Shown here: one piece after another, positions 44,538-54,929 of the stretch
Position numbering within the stretch: the first letter of the stretch is position 1
Layout: the number at the start of each line of letters is the position of its first letter
Assembly (NCBI GenBank): GCA_948144175.1
Contig: CANXME010001290.1
Coordinates: forward strand, 262,501-326,500
DNA: 64,000 bases
Source: Closterium sp. NIES-65
Lineage: Eukaryota > Streptophyta > Zygnematophyceae > Desmidiales > Closteriaceae
Direction: 5' to 3'
The notes under the pieces: generated by a model
What the model saw: the letters and a program-made list of their open reading frames with translations, nothing else
Database searches by the model: none
What the model was told of the DNA's origin: nothing
Position numbers and translations under genes: made by a program

Positions 44538-44956
44538 GTAAGAGGCGCACTGGGTTTGCCTGGGTCTAGCTGTCCACTGGGTGCTGCATGCCATGTGCGC
44601 ATCACTGCTGGCACTCCTCCTCTGCCCATGCACTCTGCACGCCCACTCCTTCCCACCTCTGCTGTCTGCATCGCTTCACCACGCCGTGTTCCTCCCTCTT
44701 GTTGTAGTAATTCGTTCTTATGCCTTGGTTCCTAAACCTCAAAACCCAGTACACCTTTTTTACTACGACGGCAGAACTCATAACTGTCAATACGCAATCT
44801 TAATCTGTACGGTTTTCGTCAGTCCTCTGCATTTGCTTGCCTTGCTATAGGCCTTCCGAGCTCATCAATCCTAGTAGTAAGTTCCAGCTGGCCAAAGTCT
44901 GTAAACAAAGATTTGAGCCTCTCGTCTCGTCACGTCCAACTGACTCACCCACACAG

Positions 44957-45028
44957 GTATCTCAACACTAACTCTCTCACGGGCTCCATTCCCGACAGCA
45001 TCTCCGCACTCACGGCACTCATATACCT
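44957..45028 (+). CDS. LRR gene exon f
   Basis: 72 bp. Core NTNSLTGSIPDSISALTALI. Duplicate of exon d, 979 bp downstream of it. Confidence 0.85.
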
Positions 45029-45454
45029 GTAAGAGGCACACTGGGTGTGCTCCTCCTGCGTGCTGCTCTGTCCACTGGGTGCTGCATGCCATGTGCGCAT
45101 CACTGCTGGCACTCCTCCTCTGCCCATGCACTCTGCACGCCCACTCCTTCCCACCTCTGCTGTCTGCATCGCTTCACCACGCCGTGTTCCTCCCTCTTGT
45201 TGTAGTAATTCATTCTTATGCCTTGGTTCCTAAACCTCAAAACCCAGTACACCTGTTTTACTACGACGGCAGAACTCATAACTGTCAATACGCAATCTTA
45301 ATCTGTACAGTCTTCGTCAGTCCTCTGCATTTGCTTGCCTTGCTATAGGCCTTCCGAGCTCATCAATCCTAGTAGTAAGTTCCAGCCGGCCAAAGTCCGT
45401 AAACAAAGATTTGAGCCTCTCGTCTCGTCACGTCCAACTCACTCACCCACACAG

Positions 45455-45526
45455 GAGTCTCAACACTAACTCTCTCACGGGTTCCATTCCCGACAGCATC
45501 TCCGCACTCACGGCACTCACATACCT
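45455..45526 (+). CDS. LRR gene exon g
   Basis: 72 bp. Core NTNSLTGSIPDSISALTA; same as exon a, including its surrounding intron features (CATTCTTATACCTTCG instead of the other units' version). Confidence 0.85.
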
Positions 45527-45949
45527 GTAAGAGGCACACTGGGTGTGTTCCACCTGCGTGCTGCTCTGTCCACTGGGTGCTGCATGCCATGTGCGCATCA
45601 CTGCTGGCACTCCTCTGCCCATGCACTCTGCACGCCCACTCCTTCCCACCTCTGCTGTCTGCATCGCTTCACCACGCCGTGTTCCTCCCTCTTGTTGTAG
45701 TAATTCATTCTTATACCTTCGTTCCTAAACCTCAAAACCCAGTACACCTGTTTTACTACCACGGCAGAACTCATATCTGTCACTACGCAATCTTAATCTG
45801 TACAGTGTTTGTCAGTCCTCTGCATTTGCTTGCCTTGCTATAGGCCTTCCGAGCTCATCAATCCTAGTAGTAAGTTCCAGCCGGCCAAAGTCCGTAAACA
45901 AGGATTTGAGCCTCTCGTCTCGTCACGTCCAACTCACTCACCCACACAG

Positions 45950-46021
45950 GAATGTCAGCACTAATTCTCTCACGGGCTCCATTCCCGACAGCATCTCTGC
46001 GCTCGCGGACCTCCAATACCT
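45950..46021 (+). CDS. LRR gene exon h
   Basis: 72 bp. Core STNSLTGSIPDSISALADLQ. Last exon of the contiguous array; the following intron is broken by a hAT-like element. Confidence 0.85.
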
Positions 46022-46128
46022 GTAAGAGGCGCACTGGGTTTTCTCCACCTGCGTGCTGCTCTGTCCACTGGGTGCTGCATGCCATGTGCCCATGACTGCT
46101 GGCACTCCTCCACTGCCCATGCTCTAAG

Positions 46129-47007
46129 CTTAGTTGGAGTATACGCGTTTCGCGTTTCATACGCTAGCATTTATCCGCTAGTATATAAACGCCGAACGCT
46201 TCTTGGGAGGGTTGTTTGCTGTGAAAACGCAGGCCCAAACACAAAAATATTTCGCCGGGCAGTTTATTAGGTTAAGAGGGGGGGATGGGCGAGGTGCAAA
46301 GCACGAAGTTGGTGCCCACAGACAGGTTCATCTCAACGGAAGCTCGCTGGAGCTCGCTGCCTGCGGGCAAAAAAAATAAACCCCAGACGGGCATGCATCC
46401 GGTCAGGGAGGCATCAACCCTAAACACCTTGTCGCATGGTGTTTAGGGTTGAGGCTCCCTCGGATGGCATGCCATCCGATGGGGGTTTAGTTTTTCTTCT
46501 GCCCGCCGGTCAGGCCGTCGCTCCCGTCGCTCGTCGACGGGAGCGACGGGGGCGACACTCAGCATTCCGTTGAGACATACAGTCTAGTCATACTCGTCGA
46601 TACGAACGAGGTTGGTAAAAACGAGGTAAAGAAATTCGAATGATGAACATCGAATGGAGAATTAGAGCCGCATTTCTGCTGGGAGAAATGAGTCTTGTTG
46701 AATCCAACTCCTCCACTCGACATTGAGTGGAAGGAGTTGGGATTGATTGGGGTGGAGTGGGTTGCGCAATGGTATACAGAAGGGGTTGTTGTGGATCTGC
46801 TTCGAAATTCAATTTCGAAGTTGAGATCCCGAATGTGCGATGCCCTAATTTTCAGTTCGCATGTCGCTAGCTCAAGCCCAAGTTCTGAGTTTTTTTCCCG
46901 GGCTGCCCAAGCGTTTCTCTGCGTTTCCACACCAAAAACGCAGCGGTCGTTTTTTTAGGGCGTATAAACTCAAAACGCAAAAGATTCGAGCGTATACTCC
47001 AACTAAG
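46129..47007. mobile_element. non-autonomous hAT-like element (879 bp)
   Basis: Perfect 18-bp terminal inverted repeats (CTTAGTTGGAGTATACGC) and an 8-bp duplication GCTCTAAG on both sides (46121-46128, 47008-47015). The 8-bp duplication is the hAT signature. No transposase frame. It interrupts an LRR intron, whose sequence resumes at 47016. It contains a large palindrome (46361-46510). Confidence 0.92.
46361..46510. repeat. long imperfect palindrome inside the hAT-like element
   Basis: Arms of about 65 bp start GCGGGCAAAAAAAATAAACC at left and end GGTTTAGTTTTTCTTCTGCC at right. The centre is a 15-bp perfect stem TCAACCCTAAACACC / GGTGTTTAGGGTTGA with a 9-base loop. A second stem, CGTCGCTCCCGTCG / CGACGGGAGCGACG, follows at about 46517-46550. 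Confidence 0.75.
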
Positions 47008-47288
47008 GCTCTAAGCTTGCCCACTCCTCTCCCCCACTACTGTCTGCATCACTTTGCCACTCCTCGATTGTCCATGCTGCACCAACCATCCGGTTGCTTC
47101 ATTCCTTCAGCAGAGCTCACAGCTGCCACTAAATCATCTCAGCCTTCAGAATGGCAGTCCCCTTCGTCTTCGCTCTGGCCCTCCCGAACTAGTTATGCCT
47201 TTTGAGTTCCAGCCACCCTCTGTGGACAGAAATTTGAGCCTCTCGTCTCAAAGGCTCCATTCCCGTCCAACTCACTCACCCCATACAG

Positions 47289-47360
47289 GGATCTCCACTC
47301 TAACTCTCTCAACGGCTCCATTCCCGACAGCATCTTTGCGCTCACGAACCTCGGATTCCT
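47289..47360 (+). CDS. LRR gene exon i
   Basis: 72 bp between CATACAG and GTAAGAGG. Core HSNSLNGSIPDSIFALTNLG. Same phase as the array exons. It follows the hAT insertion, and the upstream intron part is rearranged. Confidence 0.82.
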
Positions 47361-47609
47361 GTAAGAGGCGCAAGGGGTTTGCTCCTCCTGCGTGCTGCTC
47401 TGTCCACTAGGTGCTGCATGCCATGTGCGCATCACTGCTGGCACTCCTCCTCTGCCCATGCACTCTGCACGCCCACTCCTTCCCACCTCTGCTGTCTGCA
47501 TCGCTTCATCACGCCGTGTTCCTCTCTCTTGCTGTAATCATTATTTTGGCTTGGTTCCTAACCTAAAGACTTAGTAAACCTGTTTTACTATCTCGGCAGA
47601 ACGCACAAC

Positions 47610-49237
47610 CTATGCTGGCAGATACACGTTTCGCGTATCGTACGCCGACGAATAAACCCCTGGCGTATATACGCAATATGTTGCAGGTCCACTACGAAAA
47701 TACGTCAAAATACACTGTACCGGGTGGGCCGGGAGTTTGTTTTAACGGGCAGATACAATAATTCGTAAAGGAGGGAGGGGGAGGTGGACATGTCCTTCAG
47801 TTAGATAAACGGTTTTTATTCTTATATGGGTAAACAAAGTTAAGGGGAAGCTATGTAAATGAGATCGCTGTTCAGCAGTCGCAGCGAGAGTCGTCGGCCA
47901 GAATGAGATCTCAACTGCGGAAATGCGTAACTACTAGGAACCTGAAGGTGAGAGAAAATTGTAAAACGGGGAGAGGTTGGGTTAGGGAGGTTGAGCGCGG
48001 TGGAATGCGGTTGGGGTTGGGGGAAGAGATGGTGTTTGAAATTTGAGTGACAGGGTTCTCGAAGTTTGACGAGGGAAACAAAGGGACATCCCCAAATGGA
48101 ACAGAAAACGGGCGGCTACATCGCGGCGCTTCTATCTTCGATCATCAAGAAGGTCGGGGCCGAGAACATGGTCGCCTTTGCATGGATGGTGGCTCGAATT
48201 AAGCTGTGGCACGGTGAGCTCATGGCGGAATACCCGCACTCGAGCACGTACCTTGTGCGACCCATGTCCTCTATCTAATGCTGGAGGACATTGGGAAAAT
48301 GTCGTAGGCGAAGGACATCATTACCCGGGCGGCCGAGATCATCAATCTTGTGAGGAACCGCCGCTTCATGCGCGGGTATTTGCGCATCCCTCAGGTCAAT
48401 GGCGGGGAATGGAAGCATGAGTTGAAACCCGCGGGAACCCGTTTCGGCACTTCATCGCCATTTCCCACCTTTCCCTCATGCAGGTAGTTCTAAGTGAGGA
48501 GTGGAGGGGTTGGGCAGCAGGCGCAAGGAGAGTGAGCGCAGAGGCATTCCGTGTGCAAGGCATGGACGAGCCTTGGTGGAAGCTCGCATAGTTCTTCACA
48601 AACGTCATGAAGGTCCCGTTTGTCATGATGCGGGAAGCGGATGCTACAGCAAAGGGAATCATGGGGCGCGTCTACGACACCATGCTGCAACTCACCGAGG
48701 ACCTGCATAACATCCTCGACGAGCAGGCGGATGGGATCTTGACGAGGAGGGAGGTGGGGGACATCAGACGGATTGTGAAGGAGAGGTGGGATGAAGCCCT
48801 GGTGTGCCCATGCACATGGTTGGCAGGATTTTGAATCCTGCCAACCAGGAATAGGGATCTTCCAAACAGACATCGAGTACACACCACGACCACTTGACCA
48901 TCACCCAGAAGGACGGCGTGGAGCGTCGTGCATCGTTTGCACTGCATGGGGGAATCTCAGCGTTTCTGGACCTACAGAAAAGCTTTGGGATGCCTCAGGC
49001 CATTGCCGATCGTGCGGCACTGAAGGAGGAGAAGCAAACTGCCATAACCTTGCGGCACTTGCCTGCTGTGTGTGCTTGCAGCTGGTTTTCGCGGCGGCTT
49101 GTGAGAGGAACTGGGCCATGTGGGACGCAGTCCACACGGCCAGGCGCATCCGCCTAGATTTCGAGAAGTGCAGGGACCTAGTTTTTGTTGCGCACAACTG
49201 GCAAGTTGTGCACAACTCGTACTCGGTCCCTGTGGGG
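47610..49237 (+). mobile_element. decayed hAT element
   Basis: Begins CTATGCTGGCAGATACACG within an LRR intron. It has a terminal region similar to the other hAT ends here (CGTATCGTACGC) and holds relics of a transposase up to about 49230. Its right terminus is not recognised; another hAT-like end starts at 49238. Confidence 0.6.
48066..49230 (+). pseudogene. hAT transposase pseudogene (DUF659 and C-terminal dimerisation parts)
   Basis: Fragments in shifting frames align with the better copy at 52665: KTGGYIAALLSSIIKKVGAE corresponds to its KTGLFIAEHLK segment. A later stretch (VMMREADATAKGIMGRVYDT) matches the part before its IYDKMF region. CERNWAMWDAVHTARRIRL is the hAT C-terminal dimerisation motif. 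Several frameshifts and stops; no function is possible. Confidence 0.7.
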
Positions 49238-49770
49238 CTAAGTTGGCAGATACGTGTTTTCTGTATCATACGCTAGCGTATTATACGAAAGCGTATATAC
49301 GCTATTCGCTAGTGTTCCAGCTCGAAATACGCAAAAATGTGCGGGAGCGGGTAGGGGAAACTTTTTTCCGGACAGGTTCCGCCCTTGAACTCTAGAGAGT
49401 GAAGGTTGCCATGGCAAGAAAGTACCAAAGCTAGTACAGTTCGAGCTTGACCAGAGTTGGACAAAATTCAAGAAGAGAAATGCGGGATTGAGTGAAAGAC
49501 AGCGGTTTATGGTCCTGATGAGACTTTAAACAAGAGAAAGGGGGGAGGTTGGGTTTGGGAGGTTGAGAGGGTTGGTGTGTGTTGGGGATGTGGAAGTGGT
49601 TGGATTTTGAATTTCGACTCGCAGAATGGAGTTGGTTGTTGTGCGAAGTCGAGGGTTCAATTCTCGCCATCGCAAAATTTCGCAGCTTTTTTCGACGGGC
49701 TGCCCCAGCGCATTTTAGCGATTTCCAAGCGTAGTGGCGTATTTTGTATATTCGCAGGCGTATTCAGGAC
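49238..49770. mobile_element. hAT-like element, right end degraded
   Basis: Starts CTAAGTTGGCAGATACGTG, close to the TIR family of 46129, followed by the same subterminal motif (CATACGCTAGCGTAT). Near its right side it shares GGGCTGCCC.AGCG and TTTCCAAGCG-like sequence with that element. A proper inverted end is not seen, so the right border is approximate. Confidence 0.5.
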
Positions 49771-50463
49771 CCCCCCATTCTAGAAGGGTACATGGTGGAG
49801 GAGGAGGGGGAGGAGCTCGTTCTTGCCGATGACTACGCTTAGTTTGCAGGATCGTGGGGTGGAATGTCGAGCAGTAGCAACGAGGGTGCAGGGTGTGAGA
49901 GGTAAGGTATGGCATGATTAGTGTTGTAGGAATTTTGCTGCATTTGCGCATTCTTCCCAATGATAAATGTTACGTTAGATGACCGTAATCCAACTACTAC
50001 AAGCCTTAGTCGATACTAAAACTCTCTCCTCGGGATCACCTCTTAGGGTCGTTCTTGGATGCCTGACAGAGGTCAGCCCATATCCAAGGGTCCGAGCTTG
50101 TAGAGAGATGGTTGTAGAAGCAGCTGAGTTGCAGTAGTAATCGCCACTTTCTGGGCGTAGTCAAACTGTGAAATTTGGCCGCGTTCTCGTAGCAGGCACG
50201 GGAGGAAAAATTCCACGTAAGTTTTTTAATGGGGACTACTTAGTGTGAATTAAAGGTGCTGCACTGGCACTCCTCCACTGCCCATGCACTCTGCACGCCC
50301 TCTCATCTACCCCTTTGCTGTCTGCTCCCATTTCCACTTCACGCTTTTAGGGTACTCACAGCTTCCACTACACCACCCTGTAATCTCAGTCGGTCCTCTA
50401 CATTTGCTTGATTTTCTCTATCCCTCCTTCATTGAGAAATCCTTTTAAGCTCCAGCCACTGTC
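49771..50463. other. unassigned sequence, then LRR intron remnant
   Basis: 49771-50250 has no recognisable gene or repeat end. From about 50252 the sequence again equals LRR intron (GGCACTCCTCCACTGCCC, CCTCTACATTTGCTTG, TTTTAAGCTCCAGCCACT) until element 8 starts at 50464. No LRR exon is left in it. Confidence 0.55.
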
Positions 50464-52598
50464 TGTTGACGAGGGTAGTCGACCTGCGGGGGGCCACTGC
50501 AAGGGTGCCGACTTCCGGGCGCCGGTTTTGGGTGGTCGACCAGGCGGTCGACCTGACCTGGTGGTCGACGAAAGGGGGAGCTGACGTCGACCTCGACAGG
50601 GGTGTTTGGGGATGCCGGGCTGGAGGGCGTCGAGTAGTAGGACGCTGAGCAGCTGGGCGTCAAACAGCAGGGCGCCGAGGTGCAGGGCGCCGACCTTGAG
50701 TGGTCGACGGCTTGGCGAAGTCAGCAACCTAGTCCTGAAGTGGTCGACGAGGGGACGCCGACCAGGGAAGACGCCGACCTGACGGCATTGACCAAGTTGC
50801 CCGGTCGACCCGGTTACCCGGGCGACGGAGCTTTTGCGGAGGTGTACGAAGGTCGCCGGGGTGGATTCTGCGAGGCTGGCCTCGGAATTGGTGTCCCGAG
50901 GTCGACATGGCTGGTGGGCGCAGTCGCTGGCGTGGAGTCTGCCAGGCGTCTGCGCTGTGCTCGTGACATGGGGTGGTGCATCAACCAGCAGCACGCAGGT
51001 GCACCGTTGTCCTGCGGGTGCAACGCTGTGCAGCCGACTTGCTGCAGCACACCGTGGACTTGCAACTTTGGCAAGCCGCGACTGTGCTCTGATGGAGCGC
51101 GGTCGACCAAGTCGTGCCGGCACGCGGTCGACCGTGCTGCACTGGCAGTCGATCAGCAGCTTTGCTAGGTCGGAGGACGTCGAAGCGGATTGACGCCGAT
51201 GTCGGCGACCCATGTGACGGCAGGCGGGATCGCGTCGAGCTACGGCTACTTCAAGATATCGCCGGACAGGATCTCGGTCACCCCCATGCTGGTCGGTCGA
51301 CCCGACATTCTCACCTGGATGGAAGCCATCGAGCCCCAGCTGGAGATGGCCGGCTGATAGGCTTCGCTAGAGGCACCGTGGCGACTGCATTAGAGCTCTA
51401 CCCCGACCTACGTGCGGAGTTTCGCGTCGTGGAGCTGCTGACCTTCACGGTCATTTTGCGGTGCTGCTCGCCGGGCGTGCGGATCGCCTTGAAGCCGTGC
51501 AGGGAGTACCTTGACGTCGGCCACCAGGCGTGGCACTTCATCGAGTCAACGTACCAGATCACTGATGATCTGTACATCGGCCAGCTCGAGGAGCAGATGA
51601 CGCATCTGTGGATGGGCGAGCAGGAGACGGCGACCGACTACTGCAACCAGGCCTGGAGACTTCTCGCCAGGATGGCCGGCGTGCAGTATTCGGCGGCGTC
51701 ATACCTCACGCACGTTCTGAAGGGGCTCCCGAGCAGCTACAACCTGATGAAGCGGCTGTCGGCGGTGCCGAGCACGCGGGCGACGCTTAAGGAGGACATC
51801 TTGACCTCGTACATCCTGCAAGACGAGGCAATGCAGGAGGTTGAGCGGTCCATGGAGCTCCTGCCGCAGGCTAACTACGTCGCCCCAGCGAAGCAAGGTG
51901 GTCGCTTGGGGCAGCGTGGGCAGTCTGGTGGCGGTGGAAGCAATGGCGGGAAGTTGGCGAAGGACGCCGACAAGCAGAGGTCAGCCAAGGATGTTGGTCG
52001 AGGAGGAGGAAGTCAGCGCCGGGAGTGCTGGATTTGCCACAGCCCTGACCACCTCTCCTTCGAATGCCCCGATCGTAGTGACTATGACAACGACGACTCC
52101 AAGGAAGGCCGTGGTAGGTCGGTCAGCCGTCGTCCGCGTCGAGGAAGCTAGCCGCGCAAGGAAAAGCAGTCGAACAAGTTGACCTCGGCGAAGGACGCCG
52201 ACTCCTCTGCTGACGGCAAGGGGCGAGACGACAAGGAGGCGTCGTGCTCGCTGGTCGGCGTCGTGGAGCCGACCGTCTTGCTGACACCAGAGGCCGGCGA
52301 GGATTTCAAGGCGGTGGCGGCAGCTGTGCAGGCGAATCCGGCGGCGGTCCTGCTCGACAGCGGCTGTTCGCACCATCCGATGGGGACGAAGGACGCCTTC
52401 GTCGACTAGAGGCCAAGCGGCGACGTTAAGCATGTGCGAGCCTTCAATGGGGCGCTGCAGGACGTCTAGGGCCGGGGCACAGTTGCCTTGCAAGGAGAGG
52501 CTAGGAAGCAGGTGTTGATCCCCTACGTCCTCTACGTTCGGGGCGTGCGGGCGAACCTACTGTCCGCCGGCCAGCTAAAGGAGAACGGCGTGAAGCTT
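50464..52598 (+). mobile_element. Ty1/copia element 8 (long-LTR family), internally deleted
   Basis: An LTR starting TGTTGACGAGGG runs to about 51165. Gag then continues from its middle, so the LTR end, primer-binding site and Gag N-terminus are missing compared with element 3. The element breaks off in the protease at about 52598, where hAT sequence starts. Inserted in an LRR intron; CTGTC precedes it. Confidence 0.75.
51192..52597 (+). pseudogene. gag-protease pseudogene of element 8
   Basis: Gag is readable from about 51195 (DADVGDPCDGRRD is a shifted-frame start; the true frame runs from RLIGFARGTVATALELYPDL). It includes HFIESTYQITDDLYIGQ and a complete knuckle CWICHSPDHLSFEC. The frame ends after RRPRRGS. 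Protease follows (VLLDSGCSHHPMG) with two stops (after DAFVD and before GRGTVALQ). The last recognisable part is LLSAGQLKENGVKL. Confidence 0.8.
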
Positions 52599-54928
52599 GT
52601 GTCTCTTTTTGACAGTTTACGAGGAGTAACTCCAGCTTCTGAATTCCTTTGCCAGCAAACAAGCATGGAGAAGAACGATGATCATCCAGTCTGGAAACAC
52701 TTCGAAGTTCCCATTGGTGGTAAATCAGATTCGAAGGTTATTAAGAAATGCAAATTCTGTAGAACTTTCGAAGGCCCGATCAACGCAACTCGTGCGAAGC
52801 ACCACCTTCTTGGTGACGGCGGCGGTGCTGCTCCTTGCAACAAGATTCCGCCAGAAGTGAAGCGCGAACTTTTGGCAGCAACAGCGAAAAAAACGCGTAA
52901 CGTCGAAGCACGCAAGGAGGCAACTAAGCGCACCGTTGATGCATTTTCTGGAGGGAGTGGCCATTCGGAAACCGCGGCCGTAGGTTCTTCAAGCAAACGG
53001 CCGGCGACGCAGCGAACGCTCACCGACAATCGCCCTACGCCAACGGATGTGGCCAACGCAAAGCTCGCAGTTGCAACTTTTTTCCATGTCTGTCGTATTC
53101 CGCCGAACGTGGCGGAACATGAGGCTTTCAAGGACATGCTGAAGAAGGCTACTGCGGCTGGACCTTCATTCACTCCCCCTGGGCGCAAGTTGATAATGGG
53201 TCGCCTCCTCGAGGATTGCAAGAAAAACACGGACGCGGCATTGACGAAGGTCACTTCGTCATGGAGCGAGATTGGCGTCTGCATTGCGAGCGATGGTTGG
53301 ACGGATGGACAGGACCGTCCGCAGCTGAACTTCTTGGCGGTCAATACGCAAGCGTCCGTGTTCTTATTCGGCGTCGACTGCGGAGCGGATAAGAAAACGG
53401 GCCTGTTCATCGCGGAGCACTTGAAGACTGCTATCAACATGGTGGGAAGCGACAACGTTGTCGGGGTGCTGATGGATGGAGCAAGCAATTGCATCAGTGC
53501 GGCCAACATCATTAAGGACGAATTTCCGAAGATACAATACATCCGATGTGCTGCTCACTCCCTCAATAACCTTATGAAGGACATCGGTGCCCGACCTTGG
53601 GCGGCGAAGACCATCGAGGACGCGCAGGGTCTGATTTCTACGCTGAAGAACTCTCATTGGGTCACCGGTAAATTACGGGAGCAGAATTCGCTTGTTCTTC
53701 TCAAGCCGGCAGGCACGCGCTTCGGCACCAACTACATTGCTTTGGAGCGACTTCTTAAGGTGCGGGAGGTATTGGATCGGCTGGTGACGACCAAAGGATG
53801 GGAGGAACATGCGGCGAAGAAGGAGGCGGCGACGAAGGAGAAATTCAAGGGTGTCAAGACATCGGTTAGAGACGACAACTTCTGGAAAGGGGTCGAGCAA
53901 GTGCTGAAGGTTCTCAAGCCGGTTTACGTGCTGCTTCGAGAGATTGACGGCAACCAAGAGGTCATGGGATAAATCTACGACAAGATGTTTCGCGTGGAGG
54001 ATGCGGTCAACGAGGCGTGTCGCGGATTACCTGCCACTGAGAAGAATGCGATCGCAAAAGCTGTGCGCGACCGGTGGAATGACGACATCAACTGTGCACT
54101 CCATGTTGTCGGTCGGATACTGTACCCGCCGAACCAGCTTGAGAAGATCTTTGGCGTGGACAAGGAGTGCTCAAGGATATTTCGACGATTCATTCGAGAA
54201 TACTATGATGGAGAGGTGGTGGTCGATGAGGACGGCGACTCCAAGCCCATGGCTACTGTGATTGAAGAGGAGTTGATGATCTACCTTCAAGGCGTTGGGG
54301 AAATTGGGGATAAGAAAGCACGCGAGGATCACGAGCTCATCAAAAAGGGTAAGCAGGATCCTGTCCATTGGTGGAAATTCAACGGGTGTGATTGTCCCAA
54401 TCTCTCGAAGCTTGCTTGCAGAGTGCTGAAGCAGTGTGTCTCTGCGTCAACCTGCGAGACCAACTGGTCGGTGTGGGAATCTGTTCACACTGTTCGCCGT
54501 AACCGTCTTGGTCCAAGGCGGTTGGCGGATCTTGTGTACGTCACCCACAACTACAACACCGTGCGCAAGCTGCATGCGGAACAAGCCAAGAATCGTATGG
54601 TTGCAGGAACGACAGTTGGACGGGTGGAGGAGGAGGAGAAGGACGATACCTACGAGCCACTCGATGACGAGGAACTCGAGGATTGCTGTTACGAGGAGTC
54701 GAAGGATGATGTTTAGTTAAACATGCTTAAGTTGTACTCAAAATTATAATTTCTATAGTTTTCCAACCACATGTGGATCCCCCCCCCCAAAAAGAAAAAT
54801 CCGGGCAGCCCCTAAAAAAAAAACCTGCCCGGAAACGTAATCTCAAAACTGGAAGTCGAACGTAACGTAAAACGTACGTAAACGTAAACGTAAAACGTAC
54901 GTAAACGTACGCGTAATATCCAACTTAG
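52599..54928 (+). mobile_element. hAT transposon with near-complete transposase, left end missing
   Basis: The right end GCGTAATATCCAACTTAG resembles the inverted repeat of the 46129 element. It is preceded by a run of GTAAACGTAC subterminal repeats (54840-54910). The left end is not found: copia protease of element 8 passes directly into hAT sequence at about 52598. The flanks are different copia families, so a deletion or recombination has removed the left terminus. Confidence 0.75.
52665..54716 (+). pseudogene. hAT transposase (BED finger, DUF659, dimerisation domain), one stop
   Basis: ATG at 52665 (MEKNDDHPVWKHFEV) is the natural start. A BED-type finger follows (CKFC then RAKHHLLG). 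The DUF659/RNase H-like core has SDGWTD and VLMDGASNC, the two acidic catalytic positions, then CAAHSLNNLMKDIG. The C-terminal hAT dimerisation part has CETNWSVWESVHTVRRNRL, and the tail is acidic. At 53970 a TAA stands between VMG and IYDKMF; the frame continues unchanged for 744 bp to the stop at 54714. The transposase would cut and paste hAT ends with 8-bp duplication. Only this one lesion is visible, so it was active fairly recently or the stop is a sequencing error. Confidence 0.85.
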
Positions 54929-54929
54929 G

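Larger units (their letters stand above)
42319..46128 (+). repeat. tandem array of LRR exon units (period about 490 bp)
   Basis: Eight units, each with intron, a 72-bp LRR exon and a GTAAGAGG donor. Exon starts are 42504, 42999, 43487, 43978, 44466, 44957, 45455 and 45950. Introns are nearly identical too, for example the stretch around CACTCTGCACGCCCACTCC. Two unit types alternate, and the two-unit block 43487-44465 recurs at 44466-45444 at exactly 979 bp. The array is the start of the visible part of one LRR gene; any upstream exons, signal peptide or promoter are not found. Confidence 0.9.

Noticed and set aside
42319..46128. CRISPR-like or satellite array
   Set aside because: The period is about 490 bp and each unit holds a spliced-looking LRR exon with AG/GT borders, so it is a gene-internal exon array.
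46410..46460. Telomeric repeat (CCCTAAA) inside the hAT-like element
   Set aside because: Only one CCCTAAA per palindrome arm, no tandem run.
48490..48947. Antisense frames over the hAT remnant
   Set aside because: They mirror the decayed transposase on the plus strand, which has family motifs; the antisense products have none.
49590..49670. tRNA-derived SINE (GGGTTCAATTCTCGCC at 49650)
   Set aside because: A B-box-like stretch is present, but the best A-box candidate has 9 of 11 matches at the wrong distance (about 50 bp), and no SINE ends are seen.
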